From NCBI RefSeq assembly GCF_028206995.1, contig NZ_JAQLFL010000005.1:62001-126000 (forward strand): 64,000 nt of DNA. The letters run 5' to 3'. Below are positions 1 to 8,242 of the stretch, in pieces. How positions within the stretch are numbered: position 1 is the first letter of the stretch; every line of letters starts with the position of its first letter. Below the pieces are notes generated by a model. That model was not told where the DNA came from, did not search any database, and was given only the letters and a program-made list of their open reading frames with translations. The translations under genes and the position numbers were made by a program. The DNA comes from Collinsella aerofaciens. Its GTDB lineage: Bacteria; Actinomycetota; Coriobacteriia; Coriobacteriales; Coriobacteriaceae.

Positions 1-367
1 ATTCAGAGAACGTCGGCGCGCACACGACGAGGCGTTTCGGGCGCACCGCCGCGGCGAGCCGCCAGATGATATCGGACGCGCCCGCGCCGCAGACGATAGT
101 ATCTTCGGGAATGCCCTGGGCGCGCGCTAGGGCGCGAACGAGGGCAAGACTTTCCCTATCGGGGTAGGCGTCGATTCGAGAAAGCGACTTGCAAGCTGCG
201 GCGACGGCGCGCGGCGAGGGGCCTGCCGGATTCACGTTCACCGAGAAGTCGATGAGATCGGAGGCGCCCCCTTCGCAACCGATGCCGAGCGATTGCGCGC
301 TGCCCCCATGCGTACGGGCGCGCAGGATTCCCCCGGCAGCCCGGAGCGCGGCGTGGTCTTCCCTCAT
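1..367 (-). CDS. cobD: Threonine-phosphate decarboxylase-like aminotransferase (CobD), C-terminus outside window
   Basis: Only the first 122 codons are present; the gene runs off the left edge. The start ATG overlaps the stop of cbiB (ATGA), as expected for translational coupling. The N-terminus has the HGG motif and the stretch DFSVNVNP followed by GPSP, typical of the CobD/HisC-like fold-type I PLP enzymes that decarboxylate L-threonine phosphate to (R)-1-amino-2-propanol phosphate, the linker of the cobalamin nucleotide loop. The next enzyme in that route, CbiB, is encoded directly upstream. The PLP-binding lysine would lie beyond the edge, so activity cannot be judged. A histidinol-phosphate aminotransferase is the main alternative, but context favours CobD. 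Confidence 0.85.
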   Translation of the reverse strand, partial: MREDHAALRAAGGILRARTHGGSAQSLGIGCEGGASDLIDFSVNVNPAGPSPRAVAAACKSLSRIDAYPDRESLALVRALARAQGIPEDTIVCGAGASDIIWRLAAAVRPKRLVVCAPTFSE

Positions 368-1338
368 GCCATCGCCCCCAAGGCGAGCACGACCGCCGCG
401 CGCGCGGCGCCGAAGACGACGAGCGCGCATACGGACGCGGCGAGCATGAGCCTTGTCGCCCGGGCGATGTCGCCCCACTCGATTTCGCGGGACGCGTCGC
501 CTATCGTCGGTTTCTCAACGAGCTTGCCGAAATACACCGCGGGTCCTGCCAGGCGCAGCCCGAGCGCGCCCGCACACGCTGACTCGGTCTGCGCCGAGTT
601 GGGGCTCGCATGGCGACGCCTGTCGCGGCGCCAGATGCGCGCCGCCCCGCGCGCGTCGAGCCCGACGATCGGGCACACGGCGATCATGAACAGGGCCGAT
701 AAGCGCGAGGGAATCCAGTTCACCGCATCGTCGAGGCGCGCCGAGGCGCGACCGAAGTCGATGTAGCGCTCGTTTTTGTAGCCCACCATGCTGTCGAGCG
801 TGTTCACCGCCTTGTACGCCATGCCCAAGGGCGCACCCCCGATCATAAGGTAGAAAAGTGGCGCGATGACGCCGTCGCTCGCGTTCTCCGCCACCGTTTC
901 CACGGCGGCGCGCGCGACGCCCTGCTCGTCGAGAACAGACGTGTCGCGTCCCACGATGAGCCCGACGGCTTCGCGCGCCGCGACAAGGCCGCCCTTCGAG
1001 AACGCGTGGGCCACGGCCAGGCTCTGGCGGCGCAGCTCGCATGTCGCGAGAACCTGATAGCTCGCCCATGCCTCGGCCACGAAGCGCAAGCCGGAGTGAA
1101 CCATGCCGCAAAGATGTAGGATACCCCAGGTCAAAAGCCCACACGCAAGCGGAAGCGCCACGGCGAGCACAAGCCCTGCGGCACGCGTGCCCGCGGACGT
1201 TTGCGGGAATGCGCCTCGAAGGCGGCCTTCGGCCCACGTGATCGCGCGCCCCATGGCGACGACGGGATGGGGAAGCCAGCGCGGGTCGCCGAAGGCAAGG
1301 TCGGCCGCGAACCCGGCGGCGACGGCAAGAATCGTCAT
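364..1338 (-). CDS. cbiB: Adenosylcobinamide-phosphate synthase CbiB
   Basis: A 324-residue integral membrane protein that joins the aminopropanol linker to adenosylcobyric acid. The start chosen is the ATG that overlaps the upstream stop (TGATG). It begins MTILAVAAGFAADLAFGDP and continues with the conserved HPVVAMG and later ETVAENASDGVIAPLFY, NTLDSMVGYKNERY and FGRASARLDDAVNWIP segments of the CbiB/CobD membrane family. Several hydrophobic helices are visible, including the C-terminus. It sits between the cobU-like/cobC fusion and cobD in one overlapping operon. Length is normal for the family. The frame stays open far upstream because of high GC content, but that extension overlaps the neighbouring gene and shows no family similarity. 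Confidence 0.93.
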   Translation of the reverse strand: MTILAVAAGFAADLAFGDPRWLPHPVVAMGRAITWAEGRLRGAFPQTSAGTRAAGLVLAVALPLACGLLTWGILHLCGMVHSGLRFVAEAWASYQVLATCELRRQSLAVAHAFSKGGLVAAREAVGLIVGRDTSVLDEQGVARAAVETVAENASDGVIAPLFYLMIGGAPLGMAYKAVNTLDSMVGYKNERYIDFGRASARLDDAVNWIPSRLSALFMIAVCPIVGLDARGAARIWRRDRRRHASPNSAQTESACAGALGLRLAGPAVYFGKLVEKPTIGDASREIEWGDIARATRLMLAASVCALVVFGAARAAVVLALGAMA

Positions 1339-2339
1339 CACCGGGCATCGCCCCCCGAAGCGGGGCGAACGTCGCGAAGGCAGCGCCCATCCCAGGTGGC
1401 GGCCCATGCGCCGCCCGGCTCGGTATGCACGTCGAAATATCCCATTTTCGGGACAGCTAGCTCGGAGAGTAGCGCTTTCACGGTACCCGCGTGAACGACG
1501 AAGACGGCGCGCCCACTCCCCTGGGCGCGCTCCGATTCGCACGCCTCCCGAAACGCCGCGACGACGCGGCGGGTGAAATCGCTCTTGCCCTCGCCATGCG
1601 GGCAGCGCGTCTCGCACCAGGAGTCTACCCAGGCGTGGTAGCGCACATCCTCTTTAAGCTCGGCGGCGCTTCGCCCCTCGAAGTCACCGAAATCCATCTC
1701 GCGCAGACCGGGGCACGCCATAAGCTCCGCGTTCGGGAAGAGGATGCGCGCCGTCTGGTCGGTGCGGGCCATGCCGCTCGTGATAACACGGAACACGTCA
1801 CGATCGCACGCGAGATCGCGCAAAGCGCGCTCGCCCGCGCTCGACAGGGGCTCGTCGGTGCCCGCCCCGCTGTAGCGATGGTCTTCCGTGCCCGCCGTGG
1901 CACCATGGCGCACAAAGACGACTTCCAAAGGCGCGCCCGCGCCCTGCGTCCCTCGAGGTGCATCGGCAAGGTTTCCTTTGATGACCTGGGGAATCCCGCA
2001 CGTCATGCGCACGACGACGTCGGCGCGCGTAGCGAGCGCGCATCCCAGGCGCCCCGCGCGCTCGCGCCATTGGGCGTCTTCCGCACGCATGGGGACGACC
2101 CCCGAGCCGACCAAGGACAGAATCACTGCGTCGAAGCCGATCAGCCGCTCGAGCGCCCGGTCAGCGTCGAGCGCGCGTACGAGTTCCTCAGCACGGTACG
2201 CGACGCGGCCGGCAAAAGCCGCGGGCACGCCGCCCTCCGCTAGCTGCGCCGCGTCGACGAAATCGTCCGCCGCGAACCCGAGCTTTTCGCGCACGAAGGT
2301 CCTCTTCCCCGAATGCGCGCCACCTACCACGAGCATCAT
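1338..2339 (-). CDS. Fusion: degenerate CobU-like domain plus CobC-type histidine phosphatase
   Basis: A 333-residue protein in two parts. Residues 1-160 resemble CobU (adenosylcobinamide kinase/guanylyltransferase): P-loop-like GGAHSGKR, then VGSGVVPMRAEDAQWRER and a CGIPQVIKG segment. The P-loop has Arg where Ser/Thr is expected, and the HRxxR motif carrying the guanylylated histidine is absent, so this half is probably inactive. Residues 165-333 form a histidine phosphatase with RHG, REMDFGDFEGRS and VVHAGT, matching alpha-ribazole-5'-phosphate phosphatase CobC. A separate CobU with intact motifs lies two genes upstream. The start is one of two tandem ATG codons overlapping the cobS stop. 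Function inferred: removal of phosphate in nucleotide loop assembly, with the CobU-like half as scaffold or substrate-binding domain. Confidence 0.85.
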   Translation of the reverse strand: MMLVVGGAHSGKRTFVREKLGFAADDFVDAAQLAEGGVPAAFAGRVAYRAEELVRALDADRALERLIGFDAVILSLVGSGVVPMRAEDAQWRERAGRLGCALATRADVVVRMTCGIPQVIKGNLADAPRGTQGAGAPLEVVFVRHGATAGTEDHRYSGAGTDEPLSSAGERALRDLACDRDVFRVITSGMARTDQTARILFPNAELMACPGLREMDFGDFEGRSAAELKEDVRYHAWVDSWCETRCPHGEGKSDFTRRVVAAFREACESERAQGSGRAVFVVHAGTVKALLSELAVPKMGYFDVHTEPGGAWAATWDGRCLRDVRPASGGDAR

Positions 2340-3103
2340 AGGAGCATGCCCCCCGCCACCAGCATGGCAAGCATCGCGAGCTCGGCCCATTGCAGAAACC
2401 ATCCGGCCAAATCCCCCGTCACCCCGCCGAAGCGGGACAGGGCAACATGGCGATACCACGCGAGCGCCAAAAGCCCCGCCACCGCCATAAGGGCGCCGAC
2501 GGCCTGAGCGCACGCGACCATCCCTGCAGCCGAAGCCGCAGCGAAAGCGCAAAGCGGCACGACGATCGCCGCGCGCTTCTTCGAAGGCGAGAGCCCCGCG
2601 GCCATGCCGTCCGCCCGCGCGGCAGGCCAACATTCAACGGCGAGCCCCGAAAGCGCGCGGGAGAACACGAGCGAGCACAGAAGCGCGAGGAACGTCCCCG
2701 CCGTAAGCGGCAGCGCGGTGAACAGGGAAAACTGCAGAATAAGGTACACAACAACACCGATGACCCCGAAGGCGCCCGCCCGCGGGTCGTGCATGATCTC
2801 TAGCTTTCGCTCGCGTGGGGCCCAACTTGCAAGCGCATCGGAGGTGTCGCAGAGCCCGTCTAGGTGGATGCCTCCCGTCACCGCCACAGGCAGCGCCACG
2901 AGCACGGCCGCGACGATGGTCGCGGGCACGCCGAGCAGGTTCGCCACGTACCCCCACGCCGTCATGAGGAAGCCTTCCGCAAGGCCCACCAGGGGAAACG
3001 CAGCAAGCGCATGGGTTGATCCGAAATCGGTCCAGGCCGATTTCGGGACGGGGATGCGCGAGAACGTTCCGAACGCCGCGCCGATTGCCTCTGCTATCTT
3101 CAC
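2336..3103 (-). CDS. cobS: Adenosylcobinamide-GDP ribazoletransferase (cobalamin synthase) CobS
   Basis: A 255-residue polytopic membrane protein that condenses adenosylcobinamide-GDP with alpha-ribazole or its phosphate. It starts with GTG overlapping the cobU stop (GTGA), beginning VKIAEAIGAAFGTFSRIPVP. The signature GGIHLDGLCDTSDAL is present, carrying the metal-binding Asp residues of CobS, and a conserved DPRAGAFGVIG segment follows. Multiple Ala/Leu/Val-rich membrane helices fill the rest, and FGGVTGDLAGF lies near the C-terminus. It sits in the nucleotide loop assembly block with cobT, cobU and the cobC-like fusion. Confidence 0.95.
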   Translation of the reverse strand: MKIAEAIGAAFGTFSRIPVPKSAWTDFGSTHALAAFPLVGLAEGFLMTAWGYVANLLGVPATIVAAVLVALPVAVTGGIHLDGLCDTSDALASWAPRERKLEIMHDPRAGAFGVIGVVVYLILQFSLFTALPLTAGTFLALLCSLVFSRALSGLAVECWPAARADGMAAGLSPSKKRAAIVVPLCAFAAASAAGMVACAQAVGALMAVAGLLALAWYRHVALSRFGGVTGDLAGWFLQWAELAMLAMLVAGGMLL

Positions 3104-3648
3104 CTTGTAGGTCCTTCGCCTTTCATCCACACGGGAATCCCGCATACCACTTCGACTGCACGGTCGGCCAGCGCCGCCACGCCCGCGTTCACGCGCGCGA
3201 GGGCGCGCCTCCATACCTCGGTCCCCTCATCGTAGCGCATCCCATCGGCGAACACGTCGACGGTGACCACCACCGTATACGCAGCGGCCTGAGCGAGCCG
3301 TTCAATGCCTCCGAGCACCTCGCGCGCCACAGCGTCGGGGTCACGTGGGGACAAGCCGCCTTCCGCGAAGAGCTCGTTTGCAACCAGGTTGCCCACGTCC
3401 TCCAAAAGAAGCGTGCAGCCGCGCGGAAGCCCAGGCACTGCGGCGCCCACGTCACGCGTGCGCTCGAGGGTGGAAAACCCCTTGCCCTCGCGCAGCGCCC
3501 GATGGCGCGCGATGCGGTGGGCTCCCTCTTCCCCGAAGGGCTCCATCGTTGCCAGGTAAACGCGGGGGCCGTCGTGCCCAAGGCACAGGGACTCGGCGTA
3601 GGCGCTCTTACCGCTCGCGCCGGCGCCGATAACGAACGTCACCGCCAT
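3100..3648 (-). CDS. cobU: Adenosylcobinamide kinase / guanylyltransferase CobU
   Basis: A 182-residue bifunctional enzyme that phosphorylates adenosylcobinamide and then transfers GMP to it. The P-loop GAGASGKS is at residues 8-15, and RHRALREGKGFSTLE matches the HRxxR motif containing the guanylylated histidine. LLLEDVGNLVANELF and the C-terminal VVCGIPVWMKG are also as in the family. It overlaps cobT by 10 bases at its start and cobS by 4 at its end. This is the catalytically complete CobU of the cluster, in contrast to the degenerate domain at 1338-2339. Confidence 0.93.
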   Translation of the reverse strand: MAVTFVIGAGASGKSAYAESLCLGHDGPRVYLATMEPFGEEGAHRIARHRALREGKGFSTLERTRDVGAAVPGLPRGCTLLLEDVGNLVANELFAEGGLSPRDPDAVAREVLGGIERLAQAAAYTVVVTVDVFADGMRYDEGTEVWRRALARVNAGVAALADRAVEVVCGIPVWMKGEGPTR

Positions 3649-4787
3649 TTCCCGGCCTCGAAATGCTCGTAAGCAGCCATGCCAGTCGCCGTGAACGTCT
3701 TCCCATCCCGGTACACGCGCAGCGCCGAATCCAGAAGGGGCAGATACGCCATGGCGCCCGCGCCCTCGCCCAAGTGCATGCCTGCGACGAGGGGTGCCTT
3801 TATGCCGAGCTCGCGAAGGAGCTCCTGGCTTGCGGGTTCGCTAGATGCGTGGGTGCCCACGAGGTAGCCCAAGGCGTTGGGGCACAGGCGCACCGCGCAC
3901 AGGGCCGCCGTGCAGGATATGACCCCGTCGAGGAGCGCCGGCGCCTTCGAGGCCGCGGCCCCCAGGTAGAAACCGCACATCGCCGCGATGTCGAAGCCGC
4001 CCACCTTCGAGAGCACGTCGATCGGGTCGGCGGGATCGGGCGAGTTCGCGTCGATAGCGCGCTCGACCACGTCGCGCTTGCGCGCGAGCGAGGCGTCCGA
4101 GAGCCCCGCGCCGCGCCCGACGAGGCTCCGCGCGTCCGCCCGGATGAGCACTGCGGCCACCGCCACCGAGGTGGTCGTGTTGCCGATGCCCATCTCGCCC
4201 GCAGCGAGAAGGCGCACGCCGGCGCGGGCAAGCCCGCACGCGACGGCGATTCCGACCTCGATCGCGCGCACGGCCCCATCGCGAGACATGGCGGAGCCGT
4301 GCGCGATGTTGCCGCTCCCCCGCCGCACGTTCGCGCGCACCATGCGCGCGTCTTCTATGCCCCGGGCCATACCCACGTCGACGGGCACGACCTCGGCACC
4401 CGCGAACGCCGCCATGCGGCAGGCGCTCGTGGCCCCCTCGCACATGTTGCGCGCGACGGCTCGCGTCACGTCTTGCCCGCTTTGCGACACGCCTTCGGCA
4501 ACGACCCCGTTGTCGGAGAAGAATACCGCGAGCGCACGGGGAAACTCGGCCACCTCGGCGCTCCCCTGAGCCGCGGCGATACGCGCGACGGCATCTTCAA
4601 AGTCGCCCAATCCCCCCAAGGGGTGCGCGATGGAGTCCCACGCGGCGTACGCGGCGGCGCGGGCGCACTCGTCTGCGGGCGCGATCCGGGAGAGCGCGGC
4701 TTCGAGCACGGCGCCCGGCGCCGACGAGAACGCGCGCTCGACTTCCTCGCGGATGCAGGCAAGCGCGGTTTCGGTTGCTTCAGCCAT
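3639..4787 (-). CDS. cobT: Nicotinate-nucleotide-dimethylbenzimidazole phosphoribosyltransferase CobT
   Basis: A 382-residue cytoplasmic enzyme that makes alpha-ribazole phosphate (or the analogue with another lower base) from nicotinate mononucleotide. The ATG used (MAEATETAL) overlaps the cbiA stop by 8 bases. Family hallmarks: FFSDNGVVAEGVSQS near residue 95, MGIGNTTT, DVLSKVGGFDIAAMCG, LLDGVISCTAAL and HLGEGAGAM near the C-terminus, containing the catalytic glutamate. It is placed upstream of cobU and cobS in the same operon. The lower base used cannot be told from sequence; no bza benzimidazole genes are in the window. Confidence 0.94.
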   Translation of the reverse strand: MAEATETALACIREEVERAFSSAPGAVLEAALSRIAPADECARAAAYAAWDSIAHPLGGLGDFEDAVARIAAAQGSAEVAEFPRALAVFFSDNGVVAEGVSQSGQDVTRAVARNMCEGATSACRMAAFAGAEVVPVDVGMARGIEDARMVRANVRRGSGNIAHGSAMSRDGAVRAIEVGIAVACGLARAGVRLLAAGEMGIGNTTTSVAVAAVLIRADARSLVGRGAGLSDASLARKRDVVERAIDANSPDPADPIDVLSKVGGFDIAAMCGFYLGAAASKAPALLDGVISCTAALCAVRLCPNALGYLVGTHASSEPASQELLRELGIKAPLVAGMHLGEGAGAMAYLPLLDSALRVYRDGKTFTATGMAAYEHFEAGKWR

Positions 4788-6162
4788 GCCGTCTCCTCTC
4801 TGCGAACGACGCTGCGGCAGACGCGAACGCGCGCGCAACGTCGGGGTTCGCAGGATAGTACACATGCGGGAAGCCCGCAACCAGGGACGGGGTAGTCGTC
4901 ATGCACGGCCAGCCCTTGTCGCGCCGGGGCTTTTGCGCCCAAAAGTCGCCGCCCGGGCAGGTGGACTGCCAGTAGTGGAACTCGTGCGCGCGGATGCGTG
5001 TGCCGCGCGGCCCGTAGAGCCCGTCGCGTTGGGAAGTGAGCCCCACGTACCCGAAATGGGACAGCCTTCCCCCGTTCTCGCTTGCGCCCTCAAGGGCGCC
5101 CACAACAGGCCAGCGCCGCCCCTCGCTATCGGAGATTTCGCGCTGCAGGTACAGAAACCCACCGCATTCGGCAACCGTCGGCATGCCGGATTCCACCGCA
5201 CGCCGCACCGCCTCGCGCATCGGCGCGTTCTCGGAGAGCTGCCGCACATGGAGCTCCGGGTAGCCGCCTCCCAGATAGAGGGCGCTTGTCCCCCGCGGCA
5301 ACTCGCTATCACACAGGGGGCTGAAAAAGGCCAGCTCGCAACCCAGGTCCTCGAGCGCGCGCAGGTTCTCCTCGTAGTAGAACGAGAACGCCTCGTCACG
5401 CGCAACGGCGACGATGGGCCGCGCTCCCGCGATCGGCTCCAACCGGTAAGGTTCCTCGCAGATATCGGGTGCCGTCGCCGCTATTTCGAGCAAGCGGTCG
5501 ACGTCGACGCTCTTTTCCACCAGCTCGGCCATCTTGTCGATGCGCGCGGAGAGCTGCTCGACCTCGTCGGCGGTCACAAGCCCCAGATGCCGGCTTTCGA
5601 GCGAGAACGCCTCGTCGGCGGGAATATTACCCAAAACCGCGACGCCCGTGTGCTTCTCGATCGCAGGCGCCGCGTAGGCGCAGGCAGCGGCGCTCGTCTT
5701 GTTCAGCACGACGCCGCGCACGTTCGCACAAGGCAGGAACTCGGCGATGCCGCGAATTACGGCGGCGAGCGATAAAGACGCCCCGCGCCCGTTCACCACT
5801 AAAACGACCGGCGTTTCCGTGTCGCGCGCAACCTGGTAGCTGCTCGCGTCGGCCACGCCGGGCGCCATGCCGTCGTAGAAGCCCATGACCCCCTCGAGCA
5901 CCGCGACATCCGCGCCCGCGGCGCCGCGTGCGAGCAGGGCGCGCAGCGTCGGGGCGTCGGTGAAGAAGCCGTCTAAGTTGCCCGAGCGCGCGCCCACGAC
6001 GCGACGATGAAAGAGCGGATCAATGTAGTCGGGGCCGCATTTGAAGGCCGCGCATGCAAGGCCGCGGCGCGCGAGCGCGCGCAGGAGCGCGCACGTAACG
6101 ACCGTCTTGCCGCTCCCGCTCGAGGGCGCAGCGACCATGAAGCGCGGGATGGTCGTGCTCAC
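4780..6162 (-). CDS. cbiA: Cobyrinate a,c-diamide synthase CbiA
   Basis: A 460-residue glutamine- and ATP-dependent amidase acting on the a and c carboxyls of cobyrinic acid. It starts with GTG overlapping the cbiET stop (GTGA). The N-terminal half is a dethiobiotin-synthetase-like domain with P-loop APSSGSGKT and the family motif FKCGPDYIDPLFH. The C-terminal half is a class I glutamine amidotransferase-like domain with YLGGGYPELH and the nucleophile region VAECGGFLYL, and a HEFHYW motif follows. Length is normal. It belongs to the middle of the corrin operon between cbiET and cobT. A second amidase (CbiP) would still be needed and is not seen here. Confidence 0.95.
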   Translation of the reverse strand: MSTTIPRFMVAAPSSGSGKTVVTCALLRALARRGLACAAFKCGPDYIDPLFHRRVVGARSGNLDGFFTDAPTLRALLARGAAGADVAVLEGVMGFYDGMAPGVADASSYQVARDTETPVVLVVNGRGASLSLAAVIRGIAEFLPCANVRGVVLNKTSAAACAYAAPAIEKHTGVAVLGNIPADEAFSLESRHLGLVTADEVEQLSARIDKMAELVEKSVDVDRLLEIAATAPDICEEPYRLEPIAGARPIVAVARDEAFSFYYEENLRALEDLGCELAFFSPLCDSELPRGTSALYLGGGYPELHVRQLSENAPMREAVRRAVESGMPTVAECGGFLYLQREISDSEGRRWPVVGALEGASENGGRLSHFGYVGLTSQRDGLYGPRGTRIRAHEFHYWQSTCPGGDFWAQKPRRDKGWPCMTTTPSLVAGFPHVYYPANPDVARAFASAAASFAERRRHG

Positions 6163-7508
6163 CGGGCGCCGCCTTCCCCACCTGCACCACGCGCGCTGAC
6201 GAGGAACACGGGGTTTTGCGCCTTCATAAGATGGTGCGAGCCTACAGCTTCGGCGCGGGCGGCCGACACCTGGCAAGCCTCGAACCCCTTAAAGCGCGAA
6301 CTCGAGAGGAGCGCGCACGCCTCGGTGAGCGTCTCAACGGTGACGCATGGCACGCACAGGCGAACCTGCGAGTTCTTCTCGAGCGCCACCTCCACGATGG
6401 AGGGAAGCTCGCCCGCGCTCCCGCCGACGAACACGGCGTCGGGGACGGGCAGTATCGCGAGCGCTTCGGGGGCGACACCGGGGACCGCATGCACGTTGCC
6501 GCACCCGAATGCATCCGCGTTCTCTCGGATGAGCTGCACGCCGGTCGCGTTGCGCTCGACCGCCCATACCGACCCCGCTCGCGCGACGAGCGCCGCCTCG
6601 ATCGACACGCTCCCCGTGCCGGCGCCGACGTCCCACACGGTGTCGGTCGCGGTAAGGCGCAGCTTCGCGAGCGCGACGGCGCGCACCTCCTGCTTGGTCA
6701 TGGGAACGTCGCCGCGGATGAAGAGCTCGTCGGGAATGCCCGAGGAAGCGTACGGCCAGCGGGAACTCGCGGCGCGGGATGCGCCCGCAGAGTCCGCCGC
6801 GGAAGAAGCCGCCGCGGGCGCAGACGCGCCGGCCGGCACCTCGGAGGCTGCGCTAGAGCCCGCAGGCGACCCGGCGCCGCCTGCGAAATCGATAAGCATC
6901 ACGTTCAAGTCGTCGAACGTCTGACCTGTGATTTCACTTGCGGTCGCGCAGGTGATGCGCTCGTCGGGGTACGACAGGCGCTCGGCCACCGTCACGCACG
7001 CGTCCCCGAAGCCCGCCTGCACAAGCTCGCCCGAAAGCCGCGAGGGATCTTCCCCGCCCGACGTGACGAGGAAGAGCTCACCTGCGCGCTCGGCCTCGGC
7101 CACGATGTCGCACGCCACGCCGTGAGCGCTCGCGAAGCGCCAATCCTGCCATGGACGCGCGAGGCGCGCGGCGAGATACGACGCTGAGCTTATGCCGGGA
7201 ATGACGCGCACGTCCACCTGCGCGTCGCCGGAGAGCGCCTCCACCAGGCGGCGCGCGCCGCTGAACAGCCCCACATCGCCCGTCATCACGACCACGGCGC
7301 GCTGCCACGACGCCGCATCGGTGAGCGCGGCGACGATGTCCGCCGTCTTCACGAGCTCGCATCTCACCACGTCGGGCGGCACGTCGATGCCGGCAAGCGC
7401 GCGATGAGCGCCGATGACCACGTCGGCGATGTCGATCGCGTCGAGCGCCGCGCGCGAGAGCAAGTCGGGGTTTCCGGGCCCCGCCCCGATGATCGTTACC
7501 TTTCGCAT
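6159..7508 (-). CDS. cbiET: Fused cobalt-precorrin-7 C5- and precorrin-6B C15-methyltransferase (CbiE-CbiT)
   Basis: A 449-residue bifunctional enzyme. Residues 1-212 are a tetrapyrrole methylase (CbiE): IIGAGPGNPDLLS at the start, MTGDVGLFS, VIPGISSASYLAARL. Residues 213-255 form an Ala/Ser/Gly/Pro-rich linker. Residues 256-449 are a Rossmann methyltransferase (CbiT): GIPDELFIRGDVPMTKQEVR, WDVGAGTGSVSIEAAL and VERN. Fused CbiET/CobL performs C5 and C15 methylation and C12 decarboxylation in corrin synthesis. The start ATG lies inside the end of cbiH (13-base overlap), and the stop overlaps cbiA. Confidence 0.94.
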   Translation of the reverse strand: MRKVTIIGAGPGNPDLLSRAALDAIDIADVVIGAHRALAGIDVPPDVVRCELVKTADIVAALTDAASWQRAVVVMTGDVGLFSGARRLVEALSGDAQVDVRVIPGISSASYLAARLARPWQDWRFASAHGVACDIVAEAERAGELFLVTSGGEDPSRLSGELVQAGFGDACVTVAERLSYPDERITCATASEITGQTFDDLNVMLIDFAGGAGSPAGSSAASEVPAGASAPAAASSAADSAGASRAASSRWPYASSGIPDELFIRGDVPMTKQEVRAVALAKLRLTATDTVWDVGAGTGSVSIEAALVARAGSVWAVERNATGVQLIRENADAFGCGNVHAVPGVAPEALAILPVPDAVFVGGSAGELPSIVEVALEKNSQVRLCVPCVTVETLTEACALLSSSRFKGFEACQVSAARAEAVGSHHLMKAQNPVFLVSARGAGGEGGAR

Positions 7509-8242
7509 GGAATCTCCCGATACCCGCGCGGCGTGACCATACGGCCGCCTACGAGCTTCGTGTCCGCGTTGCCGACGAACACGGTGGTGAACATGTCGGC
7601 GTCGATCTCCCCCAGCTCGGAGAGCCTGCACATGCCCGACTGCTGCCCCTCGCGCCCGATGTTGCGCACCCAGCCGCAGAGCGTGTCGGGGGCCTTCCAT
7701 TCGAGCATAATCTTCGCCGCGCGTGAGAGCCTGTCGGCGCGCTTTCTGCTGCGCGGGTTGTACAAACAGATGCAGAAGTCGGCGCTCGCCACGGCGGCGA
7801 GCCTGCGCTCGATGACCTCCCATGGCGTGAGCAGGTCGGAGAGCGACACGACCGCGAAGTCGTGGGCAAGCGGGGCGCCGAGCACCGCCGACCCGCTCTG
7901 AGCCGCGGTGGCCCCGGCGATAACTTCCACGTCTACATCGGGGTAGTCCTCCGCAAGCTCCAGCACGGGGCTCGCCATGCCGTACACGCCCGCGTCGCCG
8001 CTGCACACGAGCGCCACGGCTTCTCCACTCTGCGCGCGCGAAAGCGCAAGGCGGCACCGTTCGACCTCGTGCATCATCGGCGTCGCGAGATGCGCCGCGT
8101 CGGGCACGGCGGCGAGCGCGAGCTCCACGTATTTCGTGTAACCCACAACGACGTCGGACGCCTCGAGCGCACGCCGAGCCGCAATCGTCATGCCGTCGGG
8201 GCCGCCCGGGCCGATTCCCACCACGAAGAGCTTTCCCATCAC
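7496..8242 (-). CDS. cbiH: Cobalt-precorrin-3 C17-methyltransferase CbiH
   Basis: A 248-residue SAM-dependent tetrapyrrole methylase of the ring-contraction step. Motifs: VVGIGPGGPDGMT at the N-terminus, VCSGDAGVYGMA, VIAGATAAQSGSAVLGAPLAHDF, SLSDLLTPWE and FCICLYNPRSRKR, all characteristic of CbiH/CobJ. Tandem ATG codons overlap the cbiG stop; either could start the protein. It acts next to CbiG, which opens the ring-A lactone, and the two genes are adjacent and overlapping. Confidence 0.94.
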   Translation of the reverse strand: MMGKLFVVGIGPGGPDGMTIAARRALEASDVVVGYTKYVELALAAVPDAAHLATPMMHEVERCRLALSRAQSGEAVALVCSGDAGVYGMASPVLELAEDYPDVDVEVIAGATAAQSGSAVLGAPLAHDFAVVSLSDLLTPWEVIERRLAAVASADFCICLYNPRSRKRADRLSRAAKIMLEWKAPDTLCGWVRNIGREGQQSGMCRLSELGEIDADMFTTVFVGNADTKLVGGRMVTPRGYREIPCER

